Shown: positions 1 to 8,606 of the stretch, one piece after another
Layout of the letters: each line of letters opens with the position of its first letter
Numbering within the stretch: position 1 is the stretch's first letter
Origin: Candidatus Bandiella numerosa
GTDB lineage: Bacteria; Pseudomonadota; Alphaproteobacteria; Rickettsiales; Midichloriaceae
Direction: 5' to 3'
Assembly (NCBI RefSeq): GCF_029981845.1
Contig: NZ_CP104164.1
Span: forward strand, 62,001 to 126,000
DNA: 64,000 nt
Program-made: the position numbers and the translations under genes
The notes under the pieces: model-generated
Databases searched by the model: none
Seen by the model: the letters and a program-made list of their open reading frames with translations, nothing else
Told to the model about the DNA's origin: nothing

Positions 1-59
1 ATACCGATGCATCTTGCTAACCTTATTAATCTTTTCAACCACTTGTCATAAAAGTAAAA

Positions 60-1520
60 TTATCTTTTAAAATTAGCACTCTTTTCAACAATGTTTGCAA
101 ATTTGAATAAATTTTCCTCATCATAAGAGTTTGCTATAAGCTGAAGCCCCAGAGGTAGTTTATTATGAGAAAATCCAATAGGGATTGACATGCATGGTAA
201 TCCTGCAAGACTAGCAGGAACTGTGAATAAATCGTTATTATACATATCAATGGGATTTGATTTTTCTCCAATTGCAAAAGCAGGATTTGAAGTAGTTGGC
301 GTAAGAATAACATCAACTTTTTCAAAAGCACTGACAAAATCGTTTGCTATTAGTCTTCTAACTTTTTGTGCTTTTTGATAATATGCCCCAAAGTGGCTTG
401 AAGATAATACATAAGTGCCAGAAATTATCCTTCTTTTAACTTCAGCACCAAAGCATTCACCCCTTGTTCTTTCAATCATGTCTTGAAAATTATCACCATG
501 CCCTTCTATTCTAGTGCCATATCGAACTCCATCATACCTAGCTAAATTAGATGAGGCTTCTGCTGACGTAATTATATAATAAGTTGCAAGCGCATGGTCT
601 GTATGAGGTAATGAAATATTTACAATCTCCGCCCCAGCATCAATAAACCATTGCTTCGCTTTTTCTAGGTAATCTACAATTGTTTGATTAAGATTTTCCT
701 TCTGATACTCTTTCGGAACACCAACTTTCATACCTTTGATACTCTTGCCAATACTATTTAAAATGTCAGGAGAAGCAATATCTTTAGATGTAGAATCATT
801 TTCGTCAAATCCAGAAATAGCTTCTACAATTAAACCAACATCGGTAATATTATTTGCAAAAACTCCTGCTTGATCCAATGAACTTGCAAATGCTATCATT
901 CCAAACCTAGAGCACCTACCATAAGTTGGCTTTACCCCAACTGTACCTGTAAAAGCAGCAGGAAGCCTAACCGAACCTCCTGTATCACTTCCTAAAGCAC
1001 CTAAACACATATTTGCAGCAACTGCTGCTGCAGAGCCACCTGAAGAACCGCCAGCAACTAAATCTCTGTTTGAATCACTAGCTCTGTATGGGTTTATTAC
1101 ATTACCAAAATAACTATTAGTATTGGATGAACCCATAGCAAATTCATCCATATTAGCCTTACCTATCATGATACCACCGTTTGCAAATAATTGATTAGTC
1201 ACAGTAGATTCATAAGGAGGAATGAAATTTTCTAACATTCTGGAGCAAGCCGTGGTTAGTACACCTTTTGTGCAATAATTATCCTTTACGCCTATTGGCA
1301 TCGCTTCAATTTTTAGCGCCTGTCCTTTGTCGATTCTCTCTTGAGATGCTTTGGCTTGATTTATTGCATATTCATCTGTAATTTCTCGGTAGGCATTATA
1401 CTTTTTATTGGCTTCCCTAGATGTTTCAATATATGCATTTGTCAATTCAAGTGCAGACACCTTTTTATCAATAAGTAATTGCCTAATTTTATAATAAGGT
1501 AATCCTTTTAATTCTTGCAT
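60..1520 (-). CDS. gatA: Glutamyl-tRNA(Gln) amidotransferase subunit A
   Basis: Amidase subunit of the GatCAB complex. It frees ammonia from glutamine so that GatB can convert misacylated Glu-tRNA(Gln) to Gln-tRNA(Gln), the route used by bacteria lacking GlnRS. The 486-residue protein has the full amidase-signature domain: Lys79 in GVKDNYC, Ser159 in the glycine/serine loop GGSSGGSA, and nucleophile Ser183 in GSDTGGSVRLP, with the 24-residue Ser-Ser spacing of the family. Length is normal. gatB and gatC are not adjacent. The ATG at 1520 is preceded by a weak AAGAGA-like ribosome site and then, 20 bp upstream, by a ten-copy octamer array that occupies the expected promoter region. Confidence 0.97.
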   Translation of the reverse strand: MQELKGLPYYKIRQLLIDKKVSALELTNAYIETSREANKKYNAYREITDEYAINQAKASQERIDKGQALKIEAMPIGVKDNYCTKGVLTTACSRMLENFIPPYESTVTNQLFANGGIMIGKANMDEFAMGSSNTNSYFGNVINPYRASDSNRDLVAGGSSGGSAAAVAANMCLGALGSDTGGSVRLPAAFTGTVGVKPTYGRCSRFGMIAFASSLDQAGVFANNITDVGLIVEAISGFDENDSTSKDIASPDILNSIGKSIKGMKVGVPKEYQKENLNQTIVDYLEKAKQWFIDAGAEIVNISLPHTDHALATYYIITSAEASSNLARYDGVRYGTRIEGHGDNFQDMIERTRGECFGAEVKRRIISGTYVLSSSHFGAYYQKAQKVRRLIANDFVSAFEKVDVILTPTTSNPAFAIGEKSNPIDMYNNDLFTVPASLAGLPCMSIPIGFSHNKLPLGLQLIANSYDEENLFKFANIVEKSANFKR

Positions 1521-1540
1521 TGCTATCTCTTTATAATTTT

Positions 1541-1620
1541 ATATTTTTATATTTTTATATTTTTATATTTTTATATTTTTATATTTTTATATTTTTATAT
1601 TTTTATATTTTTATATTTTT
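1541..1620. repeat. Ten-copy tandem octamer ATATTTTT (AAAAATAT on the gatA strand)
   Basis: Exactly ten uninterrupted copies of an 8-bp unit fill 80 bp. The array lies in the gap between the rbfA stop and the gatA start and ends 20 bp before the gatA ATG. Short perfect arrays of this kind change copy number by replication slippage. Since 8 is not a multiple of the helical repeat, each gain or loss would alter spacing and face of any upstream promoter element. Slippage is inferred; only the array itself is seen. Confidence 0.97.
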
Positions 1621-1704
1621 AGTAATTCTGCTAAATAATATCAATTTGTCTAGCACTTTCTTAATAAACTCTCTCAAAATAACCTGTAGCTATGTTCATT
1701 TATG

Positions 1705-2082
1705 CTAGACCTTTTCTTTACCAATTGTATCTAACAATTTCTCTAGCCTTATCTTATCATCTATATGCCTATCAATCTCAAACCTTATCTGTGGTAAAAA
1801 TTTAAGTTGCATTCTAACAGACAATTTTTTACGATACTCTGGCGCTAAAATGTTCAATGCTTTTACTAAATCCTTATCAAATTTTTCATCAACAGAATGT
1901 ATAAAAATCGTAGATATTTTTAAATCAGCGCTGGTTTTAACATCTAGTACAGTGAATGGAATTTTCTCAAAAGCAGGATGAAAAACTTCACCCCTTGTAA
2001 AAATTTGAGCCATTTCTTGCCTGATAATTTCAGACACTCTCAGCTGTCTATTCGTTGGAGCTTTTTTATATTGATATGTCAT
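1705..2082 (-). CDS. rbfA: Ribosome-binding factor A
   Basis: Small KH-type protein that binds the immature 30S subunit and helps 16S rRNA 5'-end maturation. The 125-residue product begins with the usual lysine/arginine-rich segment leading to RVSEIIRQEMAQIF, continues with the core FTVLDVKTSADLKISTIFI, and ends with RKKLSVRMQLKFLPQIRFEID followed by a helix around DDKIRLEKLLD. All are typical of RbfA, and length is normal. The neighbouring A-type Fe-S carrier gene is co-directional 25 bp upstream, so the two may share a transcript. Confidence 0.93.
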   Translation of the reverse strand: MTYQYKKAPTNRQLRVSEIIRQEMAQIFTRGEVFHPAFEKIPFTVLDVKTSADLKISTIFIHSVDEKFDKDLVKALNILAPEYRKKLSVRMQLKFLPQIRFEIDRHIDDKIRLEKLLDTIGKEKV

Positions 2083-2107
2083 AACCTACTTGATATTTAT
2101 TATATTA

Positions 2108-2434
2108 TTAAAATGAAAATGAGGAGCCACATCCACAACTTGATTTGGAATTTGGATTTTTCACCACAAACGATGCATTACCTAACTCTTCAACATATTC
2201 CAACTGGGAATCTTTTAAATAATTTATTGAAATTTTATCAACCACAACATTTGCTCCGTCTTTGGTAAAAATTACATCATCACTATTTTTTAAATCCGTT
2301 AGCCCTATTTGATATTTAAGACCATTACACCCGCCTCCTTCTACCTTAACCCTTAACATTTGTGAATTTAATTCCTTAGAGTTTAAGCAATTGATCCGCT
2401 TTGCAGCACTTTCTGATACGACGAAATTGTACAT
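2108..2434 (-). CDS. A-type iron-sulfur carrier (IscA/ErpA/HesB family)
   Basis: A-type carriers hold a nascent Fe-S cluster and pass it to apo-proteins. The 108-residue protein carries the three family cysteines: Cys36 in GGGCNGL and Cys100/Cys102 in the C-terminal SCGCGSSFSF. The body LKYQIGLTDLKNSDDVIF and the ending are family-typical. Sequence alone does not let me separate ErpA from IscA. No isc operon surrounds it, so it acts as a dispersed member of the Fe-S machinery. Confidence 0.92.
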   Translation of the reverse strand: MYNFVVSESAAKRINCLNSKELNSQMLRVKVEGGGCNGLKYQIGLTDLKNSDDVIFTKDGANVVVDKISINYLKDSQLEYVEELGNASFVVKNPNSKSSCGCGSSFSF

Positions 2435-2573
2435 AAACTCCTTAAAATGCAGTAACTTATTGATTGAACTTAACGGAATTTTAAATCAATATTTGTGACT
2501 ATTCAATAAATAATTCACGTACGTCAAATAGTGCAAGATTTACCCTATCTTTCTTAATCGTAAGTCTAACATA

Positions 2574-4028
2574 TTATAAGACTGTTGAGTACCCATTATT
2601 AATATTATTTTTTAATTTTATTTTATCGTAAGCTTCTAGAGCTAAGTTTCTTGATTCTTGCAAATTCACAATTGGATAGGGATAATTTTCACCCAGCACA
2701 ACTCCCGCTTCTTTTAGTACATTATTAGGAGCTTCCCATGGAGAAAAAAGGTACTTATCAGGTAAATTATTTAGCTCAGGCACATATTTTCTTGTATATT
2801 TACCTTGGGCATCAAATTTATGACCTTGTGTAACAGGATTAAAAATTCTAAAATATGGAGCAGCGTCAGCTCCACATCCAGCAATCCACTGCCAACCTGC
2901 ACTGTTATTAGCCAAATCAGCATCAACTAAACAATCCCAAAACCACTTTTGTCCATGTTGCCAATGCAGAAGTAGATTTTTTACCAAAAAAGAACCAACA
3001 ATCATTCTAACTCGATTATGCATATATCCTTCTTCCCAAAGTTGGCGCATTCCTGCATCTACAATTGGATAACCAGTTATGCCTTTTTGCCAACAATCTA
3101 AATATTTCTCATTCTTTTCCCATGGAAATTTATCAAAATTTTTCTGCAAATTTTTTTTTGGAAGAAATGGAAAATGGTACAATAAATAATATGAAAATTC
3201 TCTCCAACCTAATTCACTGAAAAAGTGTTGTGTATTTTCATCTGATTCAATGGAATTGATTTTATTCCAAATGAAATTTGGAGATATCTCACCAAAATGA
3301 ATATGTGGTGAAAGCCTAGAAGCAAAATTCTCTCCAGGGTAATTTCTGCCTTCTTTATAATTTTGCAAACTCGATTCAATAAAATCAGCAAGCTTAGATA
3401 TTGCATTCTTTTCTCCAATATTCCAATGTTTACTCAATTTTTTATGCCAAGCTAAGTTTGGCAATAAATTTAATTTTTCAATGTTATTATACTCATTATC
3501 CTTAAAGAAAAAATCAATTTTAACGGGAGCTGGTATTGGTTTTCTGGGTGAAACACCATTTAACAAACAACCCCTTTTATAAAAGGGGGTAAAAACCTTA
3601 TAAGGAGTTCCGTCCTGTTTCAATGTCTCCCAAGGCTCCCATAGTAATGATGCATTATAGGTCTTAACTTCTACACCTTTTGATGTTAAAAATTTCTCAA
3701 TATCGCTATCTCTTTCAATTTTCCATGAAGCGTAACATCTGTTCCAATGCACTGAACAAACATTATACTTGTCGATTAAATACAACAAAATGTCTTTGGG
3801 GTTGCCTAAAAATAAACATAAATTTCCACTAAGTGATTTTTGCAATGAAATCAATGAATGATGCAGCCACCAACTACTTGCACCTCCAATTTGATATTGC
3901 TTTGGATTGTAAGTATCAAATATATATATTGGTATTATTCTACCTGTTTCGCAAGAACTATACAATGAGGGATTATCATGCAATCTTAGATCTTGTTTAA
4001 ACCAGTGTATTACTGTTTTTTCTTTCAT
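2574..4028 (-). CDS. phrB: Deoxyribodipyrimidine photolyase (cryptochrome/photolyase family, class I)
   Basis: Light-driven repair of cyclobutane pyrimidine dimers using FAD. The 484-residue protein has the N-terminal alpha/beta antenna domain starting HWFKQDLRLHDNPSL. The FAD-binding helical domain follows, with the class I signatures SRLSPHIHFGEISP, WREFSYYLLYHFPFLP, TGYPIVDAGMRQLW, MHNRVRMIVGSFLVKN and the LANNSAGWQWIAGCGADAAPYFRIFNP block that contacts the flavin and dimer. Length matches the family. The gene is intact and separated by 46 bp from the permease gene upstream. Retention of light-dependent repair implies that the host or bacterium meets light (inference). Confidence 0.95.
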   Translation of the reverse strand: MKEKTVIHWFKQDLRLHDNPSLYSSCETGRIIPIYIFDTYNPKQYQIGGASSWWLHHSLISLQKSLSGNLCLFLGNPKDILLYLIDKYNVCSVHWNRCYASWKIERDSDIEKFLTSKGVEVKTYNASLLWEPWETLKQDGTPYKVFTPFYKRGCLLNGVSPRKPIPAPVKIDFFFKDNEYNNIEKLNLLPNLAWHKKLSKHWNIGEKNAISKLADFIESSLQNYKEGRNYPGENFASRLSPHIHFGEISPNFIWNKINSIESDENTQHFFSELGWREFSYYLLYHFPFLPKKNLQKNFDKFPWEKNEKYLDCWQKGITGYPIVDAGMRQLWEEGYMHNRVRMIVGSFLVKNLLLHWQHGQKWFWDCLVDADLANNSAGWQWIAGCGADAAPYFRIFNPVTQGHKFDAQGKYTRKYVPELNNLPDKYLFSPWEAPNNVLKEAGVVLGENYPYPIVNLQESRNLALEAYDKIKLKNNINNGYSTVL

Positions 4029-4074
4029 ATTTCAAAATTATCCTGTGCATTCTTTTTATAGATCAAAAAAAATC

Positions 4075-4956
4075 TCAGGTATTTCCACTTCTTTTTAAAA
4101 AAAGTGGCATCATCCCTATAGTTATCACAAAAGTTCCAATAATGGTAAAATAACCTATTTTTTCATCAAAATATAGAAATCCCAAAATTGCAGTCATTAC
4201 TACTCCTAAAAAATGTATTGGCATAATTAATGATAATTCAGCTCTTTTAAATGCATGAAATACAGTAATAGAACTAAGCATGAATAAAATTGCAATACCA
4301 AAAATTAAAAATATATCTTGAAGTTTTATTATTGGGTTCCAATAATAAATCGCTGGTATGGTTGTGTATAGCAAGGAAAAAAGTGACAGATAAAAAATTT
4401 GATCAATTGTTTTACCGGTCGTAATCTTTTTAGTAACATTATTATAAATACCAAAACTTATTGCAGCTAACAACGATGTTATTGCCCCAGTTGATAGTTG
4501 AATATTTTCTGGATGAAGCAATATTATGGCTCCAATAAAAGTTGTGATGAATGAAATCATCTTCATCCTGTTAATTGATTCTTGAAAAAACAACACAGCA
4601 AATAAGGCTGTCAATATAGGGTCTAATGAAATGATTGCCCTTACTTCATTTATTGGCATATTAGATAAGGAATAAAAAAATAAAACAAAACCACCAAAGC
4701 CAAAAATTGATCTTAAAAAATGATATTTAATATTTGCACATGATATTCTAAGTGAGTTGCGACCAAAGAAAGAAAGACATAATAATGTCACACATAATAA
4801 AAGATTATAAAAAAACATTATCTGGGTAATATGGTAATCAAACTGCATTAATTTTAGCAAAACTGTCCCTAAAGACATGAAAAAGCAATGCGCAACCATA
4901 AAGCATATTGCAATATTTTTATTATTTGCTGGAATTTTGTTATCTTTTATCTTCAT
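4075..4956 (-). CDS. EamA-family permease (drug/metabolite transporter superfamily)
   Basis: Inner-membrane transporter with the DMT fold: 293 residues and about ten hydrophobic helices in two similar halves, the first ending near SLDPILTALFAVLFFQESI and the second near MPIHFLGVVMTAILGFLYFDEKI, each with the acidic residue typical of EamA repeats. Rickettsial EamA permeases include an S-adenosylmethionine importer, but the substrate here cannot be read from sequence. The gene is intact and follows a 167-bp spacer in which I see no clear element. Confidence 0.85.
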   Translation of the reverse strand: MKIKDNKIPANNKNIAICFMVAHCFFMSLGTVLLKLMQFDYHITQIMFFYNLLLCVTLLCLSFFGRNSLRISCANIKYHFLRSIFGFGGFVLFFYSLSNMPINEVRAIISLDPILTALFAVLFFQESINRMKMISFITTFIGAIILLHPENIQLSTGAITSLLAAISFGIYNNVTKKITTGKTIDQIFYLSLFSLLYTTIPAIYYWNPIIKLQDIFLIFGIAILFMLSSITVFHAFKRAELSLIMPIHFLGVVMTAILGFLYFDEKIGYFTIIGTFVITIGMMPLFLKRSGNT

Positions 4957-5123
4957 TATTTGCCTCTAAAGCCATACCTAAAGGTGATGTTTGTTACATT
5001 CTAAATTTTGATATTCTAGTGTAACCAACTTTCTTAAATTAGTGCACCACCATACCACGATGCCACTCTATAGCAAATTATATTTTGAATAGATCATACA
5101 TTATTATTAAGCAATTCTTCTAC

Positions 5124-7169
5124 CTAATCTTTATTGTCTTTATTGAATTCAGGATAATGCGGATCGGGTTCAAAACAATATGGATCATAGTTATAATATT
5201 GCAAGTCATGACCATCATTTTTATTTTTTTCAGGAGCATGAGCATGAGAATCCTTATTTTTAGATCCTTGACATATCCATTTCCAGAGCAGAGCAAAGCA
5301 TCCTAAATCTTTTGCTTCTCCTTCTTCTTCCTCCATCTTCTCTATTTTTTCTTCCTGAGTATTAGTCATTCCATTTTGTTCAGTATTGTCAGTTTGATAA
5401 TCTACTGGTAAAAATTCTTCAATAAGTATATTTTCATTTTGGTTATCATGTCCTATTCCAAACAACACTCTATTACTACTCAAAAGCACATTTATATTTC
5501 GTATCTCATAAAACAGGAACTCAGCTGTATCGCCAAAAACATCTCTCGCATTTACCAGAGTATTAACCGTACTCTCTGTATAATATAAAGAATATTCATA
5601 AATCAAATCAAATGGTAAAAGTGCATATACATCATTTATAGGATAGATATTTGCATATACCCTATGCATAGCTTCTTGAAAAAATTCTTGAGTTATAACG
5701 TTATAACCTAGGTTGATAAAAATAATTATATATGCTTCATAATGAGCTACAAGACAATGTTTCGTTTCATTACTATAATAAGGAACTAAAATAAGTTCTT
5801 TATTATGTGGTGGTGGAAGTATTTTTTTATTATCCGCATCATCAAATAATTCTTGGTCTTCATTATTCTGGTTCTCAGTTTTTTTTTGTTCCAGTTCATT
5901 TATATCATCTCGTTGTTCTATTTTACTATCTCCAGTAGAGTTGTCATTTGTAAAAGAGCCAGTATTATTTGGTAAAATACGATTACTCAATTTCAGTACC
6001 GCTTTTACTAATGTATTTATGCCAACCGTTATGGCTCCTCCTCCAACTATCAAAATTGTATAGTAAATTGTATTTTGTGTATTTTCTTCTGCTTTTTTAT
6101 CCTGTATCTTCCCATAATCATAAGGAAAATTATTATCCCTAAAATCTCTTAGCCTCTCACCAATTAACTGTTGGTAATTATTCGGACACACATTAATTTC
6201 CTCATACGTTAATGCTTCAAAAATGTACTGAGTTTTCTCAATGCCTTTATGGCCTTGTTGTGGATTGACATTTTTATACAAAACCAATGCATTATTCTGC
6301 TCATCTTTTTGAACATACAGTATTGAATTTGGTAATTTTATAGGATTTTTTACATTATTATAATGATTGAATTTATATTGTTTTGCACTTTGGTAAACAA
6401 CTAAGCTGTATACTTTTTCTGGCTCAATTTTTGGATTTTCAGCTTCATTAGATTGCTTAGCTAATATATTCTTTTGTATAAATTCATCAAGTTTCCGAAC
6501 AATTTCATCTATTTTTTTACTTTGTTTTAATCTCTCAACTTCTTCTTTTTTCTCTAAAACAGAATCAACTTTTGCTATCATTTCTTTTAACTTTGTTCTA
6601 AAAATTACTTCATCATCTGGAAATGTTGAGCTTAATAAATTTGACTTACCTTTTAATTCTTCATCCCCCATAACTATAGGTCTAGCATTACCAACTACAG
6701 GCTTCTCTACTTTATCTGCTGGTTTAGCTTCATCTCTAGGTTCGTCACTAACTACAGGCCCCTCTACTTTATCTGCTGGTTTAGCTTCATTCCTGGACTC
6801 AACATTAACTACAAACTTCCCCAAAAGATTTATAAAATCAAATAGCCCATCTAAAGTTCCTATATTACTTTCATTGTTTTGAAATTTATTACTTATAATT
6901 TTAAAGCCAATATCACCATCAATATTGCTCTCAAATTTATAATGAATATATGGTATTTTTAACTTATTCCAGTTTGACTTATGGATGTCAGGTATCAAAT
7001 AATTAGCTACACTATGTTGTAGAAATTTTAAATGCTGATTGCCACTCTTGCTATGACCCAAAATAATTCCACATGCAATCTGCTTATAACTCATATAGTG
7101 AGCTACTTCGACTAAACTATTTAGGTCAAATAACCTATAAAAACTTATTAGACGCCCGGTATATGCCAT
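5124..7169 (-). CDS. Unrecognised 681-residue protein with internal repeat, one membrane segment and acidic tail
   Basis: I do not recognise this family. The N-terminal ~120 residues look globular. Residues 127-140 and 146-159 are a direct repeat of the form (N/D)EAKPADKVE(G/K)PVV. Residues 190-235 are Lys/Glu-rich and likely coiled coil. Residues 250-350 again look folded. One clear hydrophobic segment spans about 368-392, before an Asp/Asn/Glu-rich linker. Residues 455-590 form a second globular region, then come an acidic stretch (605-620), a possible hydrophobic patch (CFALLWKWICQG) and a His/Asp/Tyr-rich tail. No signal peptide. Size, modularity and isolation between conserved genes resemble secreted or surface-associated host-interaction proteins of Rickettsiales, but function is unknown. 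Confidence 0.8.
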   Translation of the reverse strand: MAYTGRLISFYRLFDLNSLVEVAHYMSYKQIACGIILGHSKSGNQHLKFLQHSVANYLIPDIHKSNWNKLKIPYIHYKFESNIDGDIGFKIISNKFQNNESNIGTLDGLFDFINLLGKFVVNVESRNEAKPADKVEGPVVSDEPRDEAKPADKVEKPVVGNARPIVMGDEELKGKSNLLSSTFPDDEVIFRTKLKEMIAKVDSVLEKKEEVERLKQSKKIDEIVRKLDEFIQKNILAKQSNEAENPKIEPEKVYSLVVYQSAKQYKFNHYNNVKNPIKLPNSILYVQKDEQNNALVLYKNVNPQQGHKGIEKTQYIFEALTYEEINVCPNNYQQLIGERLRDFRDNNFPYDYGKIQDKKAEENTQNTIYYTILIVGGGAITVGINTLVKAVLKLSNRILPNNTGSFTNDNSTGDSKIEQRDDINELEQKKTENQNNEDQELFDDADNKKILPPPHNKELILVPYYSNETKHCLVAHYEAYIIIFINLGYNVITQEFFQEAMHRVYANIYPINDVYALLPFDLIYEYSLYYTESTVNTLVNARDVFGDTAEFLFYEIRNINVLLSSNRVLFGIGHDNQNENILIEEFLPVDYQTDNTEQNGMTNTQEEKIEKMEEEEGEAKDLGCFALLWKWICQGSKNKDSHAHAPEKNKNDGHDLQYYNYDPYCFEPDPHYPEFNKDNKD

Positions 7170-7290
7170 TTATCTTCTATAACCTCGATAAAATTACACA
7201 TCCCAGTGGTTTTTAATTGCCCCGATTATATATTAGCTTTACTTTTTTACAAATTATTAGCCAAACTAAAGCATATCCTACAATTTGAGG

Positions 7291-7926
7291 TTAAATTTTG
7301 TTAATCGCAATTATGAATATTTCTGATGAATCTTTGTAGCTAGCTTCAGGTTTAAAAAAATGAACTTCTTTAAAATGCAATCTTAATTTATTAAAAAACT
7401 CCTTTGTTTTATTTCCTTCAAATAACTTGATAACAAGCGAACCTCCCCTATCTAAAAAATTCTCAGAAAATGAAAATACTGATTCAGCTAAATTCATAAT
7501 GTTTATGTGGTTAATACTTCTAGTACCACCAGTATTTGGCGCCATATCGCTGCAAATTAGATTTAATTTATTGCCCGATAACATCTGATCTAATTTGCTC
7601 CATACCTCACCTGATGTAAAATCTCCTTCGATAGTTTTTATATTCTCTATTGCCTCAATATTTTTTAAATCAACCCCTACCACCATGTTATTTACTTTGC
7701 TAAATCTACTTATATATTGTAACCATGACCCTGGTGCGGCTCCTAAATCTAAAATATTTTTCGCTCCTTTAAGTATTTTAAATTTTTGATTTATATCATC
7801 TAGCTTATATGCAGCTCTTGAACGAAAATTATTCTGCTTAGCCAGTTTGCTAAATCTATCATTAGCATTTCTGTCTAGCCATTTTGTAGATGACTGCTTG
7901 ATTTTTCCTTTTGTTTTTATTTTCAA
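7291..7926 (-). CDS. rlmE: 23S rRNA 2'-O-ribose U2552 methyltransferase RlmE (FtsJ/RrmJ)
   Basis: SAM-dependent methylation of the ribose of U2552 in the A loop of 23S rRNA, a late 50S assembly step. The 211-residue Rossmann-fold enzyme shows the K-D-K-E tetrad of the family: Lys41 (RAAYKLDDI), Asp127 (CSDMAPNTGG), Lys167 (VIKLFEG) and Glu202 (SSEIFIIA), all offset by +3 from the E. coli enzyme. The SAM loop is DLGAAPGSW. Its ATG overlaps the stop of gmk by 4 bp, so the two are translationally coupled. Confidence 0.96.
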   Translation of the reverse strand: MKIKTKGKIKQSSTKWLDRNANDRFSKLAKQNNFRSRAAYKLDDINQKFKILKGAKNILDLGAAPGSWLQYISRFSKVNNMVVGVDLKNIEAIENIKTIEGDFTSGEVWSKLDQMLSGNKLNLICSDMAPNTGGTRSINHINIMNLAESVFSFSENFLDRGGSLVIKLFEGNKTKEFFNKLRLHFKEVHFFKPEASYKDSSEIFIIAINKI

Positions 7927-8585
7927 ATTACTTTGCTCTTAACAAATTTTTCATGAATTAAAGTTCCAACAAAATCATTCAGCCCAATTCTTCTTTCTTT
8001 TCTTAACCTCTCTGATCTTAAAATAGACATTAATTTTTCTATACTGTGATCTAGGTCTCTATTAATTATAATATAGTCATATTCATGCCAATGGCTTATT
8101 TCTTCATCTGACCTCAGCATCCGTTGCTCTATTGTTTTTGGCTTATCTTGATTTCTTAACTCTAGCCTCTCTAATAATTCTTTTTTTGATGGTGGTAACA
8201 AAAAAACGCTAGTTACATCAGCCCTTGCAATTGCAGATAATTGCCTATGACCCTGCCAATCTATATCAAACAAAACATCTTCACCCTTATCTAATTTTTT
8301 AAGGACTTGTTTTTTAGGGGTACCATAAAATTCTCCAAAAATTTCGGCGTATTCTAAAAATTCTTCATTTTCAATTCGCTTTTTAAATTCATCATAATTT
8401 ATGAAATAGTAATGTACACCATCAATCTCATTTGGTCGTTTTTTTCTAGTTGTACAGGATATTGATAAAGAAATATGGCTATCATTTTCAATAACGTAAT
8501 TTGCTAAAGTTGTTTTACCAGTTCCTGATGGAGCTGACAAAATAAGCATTAAGCCCCTTCTTTTAATATTAATACTATTCACCAA
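7923..8585 (-). CDS. gmk: Guanylate kinase
   Basis: Phosphorylates GMP to GDP with ATP, in nucleotide salvage. The 220-residue protein has the P-loop LSAPSGTGKTTLANY (residues 17-31), the GMP-binding block SISCTTRKKRPNEIDGVHYYF, and FDIDWQGHRQL followed by VFLLPPSKKELLERL. An internal ATG at residue 13 would give a start closer to the P-loop, as in many homologues; either is possible. It sits between gshB (21 bp upstream) and rlmE (4-bp overlap) on one strand, a likely operon. Confidence 0.96.
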   Translation of the reverse strand: MVNSINIKRRGLMLILSAPSGTGKTTLANYVIENDSHISLSISCTTRKKRPNEIDGVHYYFINYDEFKKRIENEEFLEYAEIFGEFYGTPKKQVLKKLDKGEDVLFDIDWQGHRQLSAIARADVTSVFLLPPSKKELLERLELRNQDKPKTIEQRMLRSDEEISHWHEYDYIIINRDLDHSIEKLMSILRSERLRKERRIGLNDFVGTLIHEKFVKSKVI

Positions 8586-8606
8586 AAATAAACTCTGAAT
8601 TTTAAA

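Noticed and set aside
1541..1620. Regular array as a possible CRISPR
   Set aside because: The unit is 8 bp with no spacers; it is a simple tandem repeat.
1520..1708. Plus-strand ORF of repeated Phe/Tyr/Ile across the octamer array
   Set aside because: It is only the translation of the tandem repeat and has no independent coding signal.
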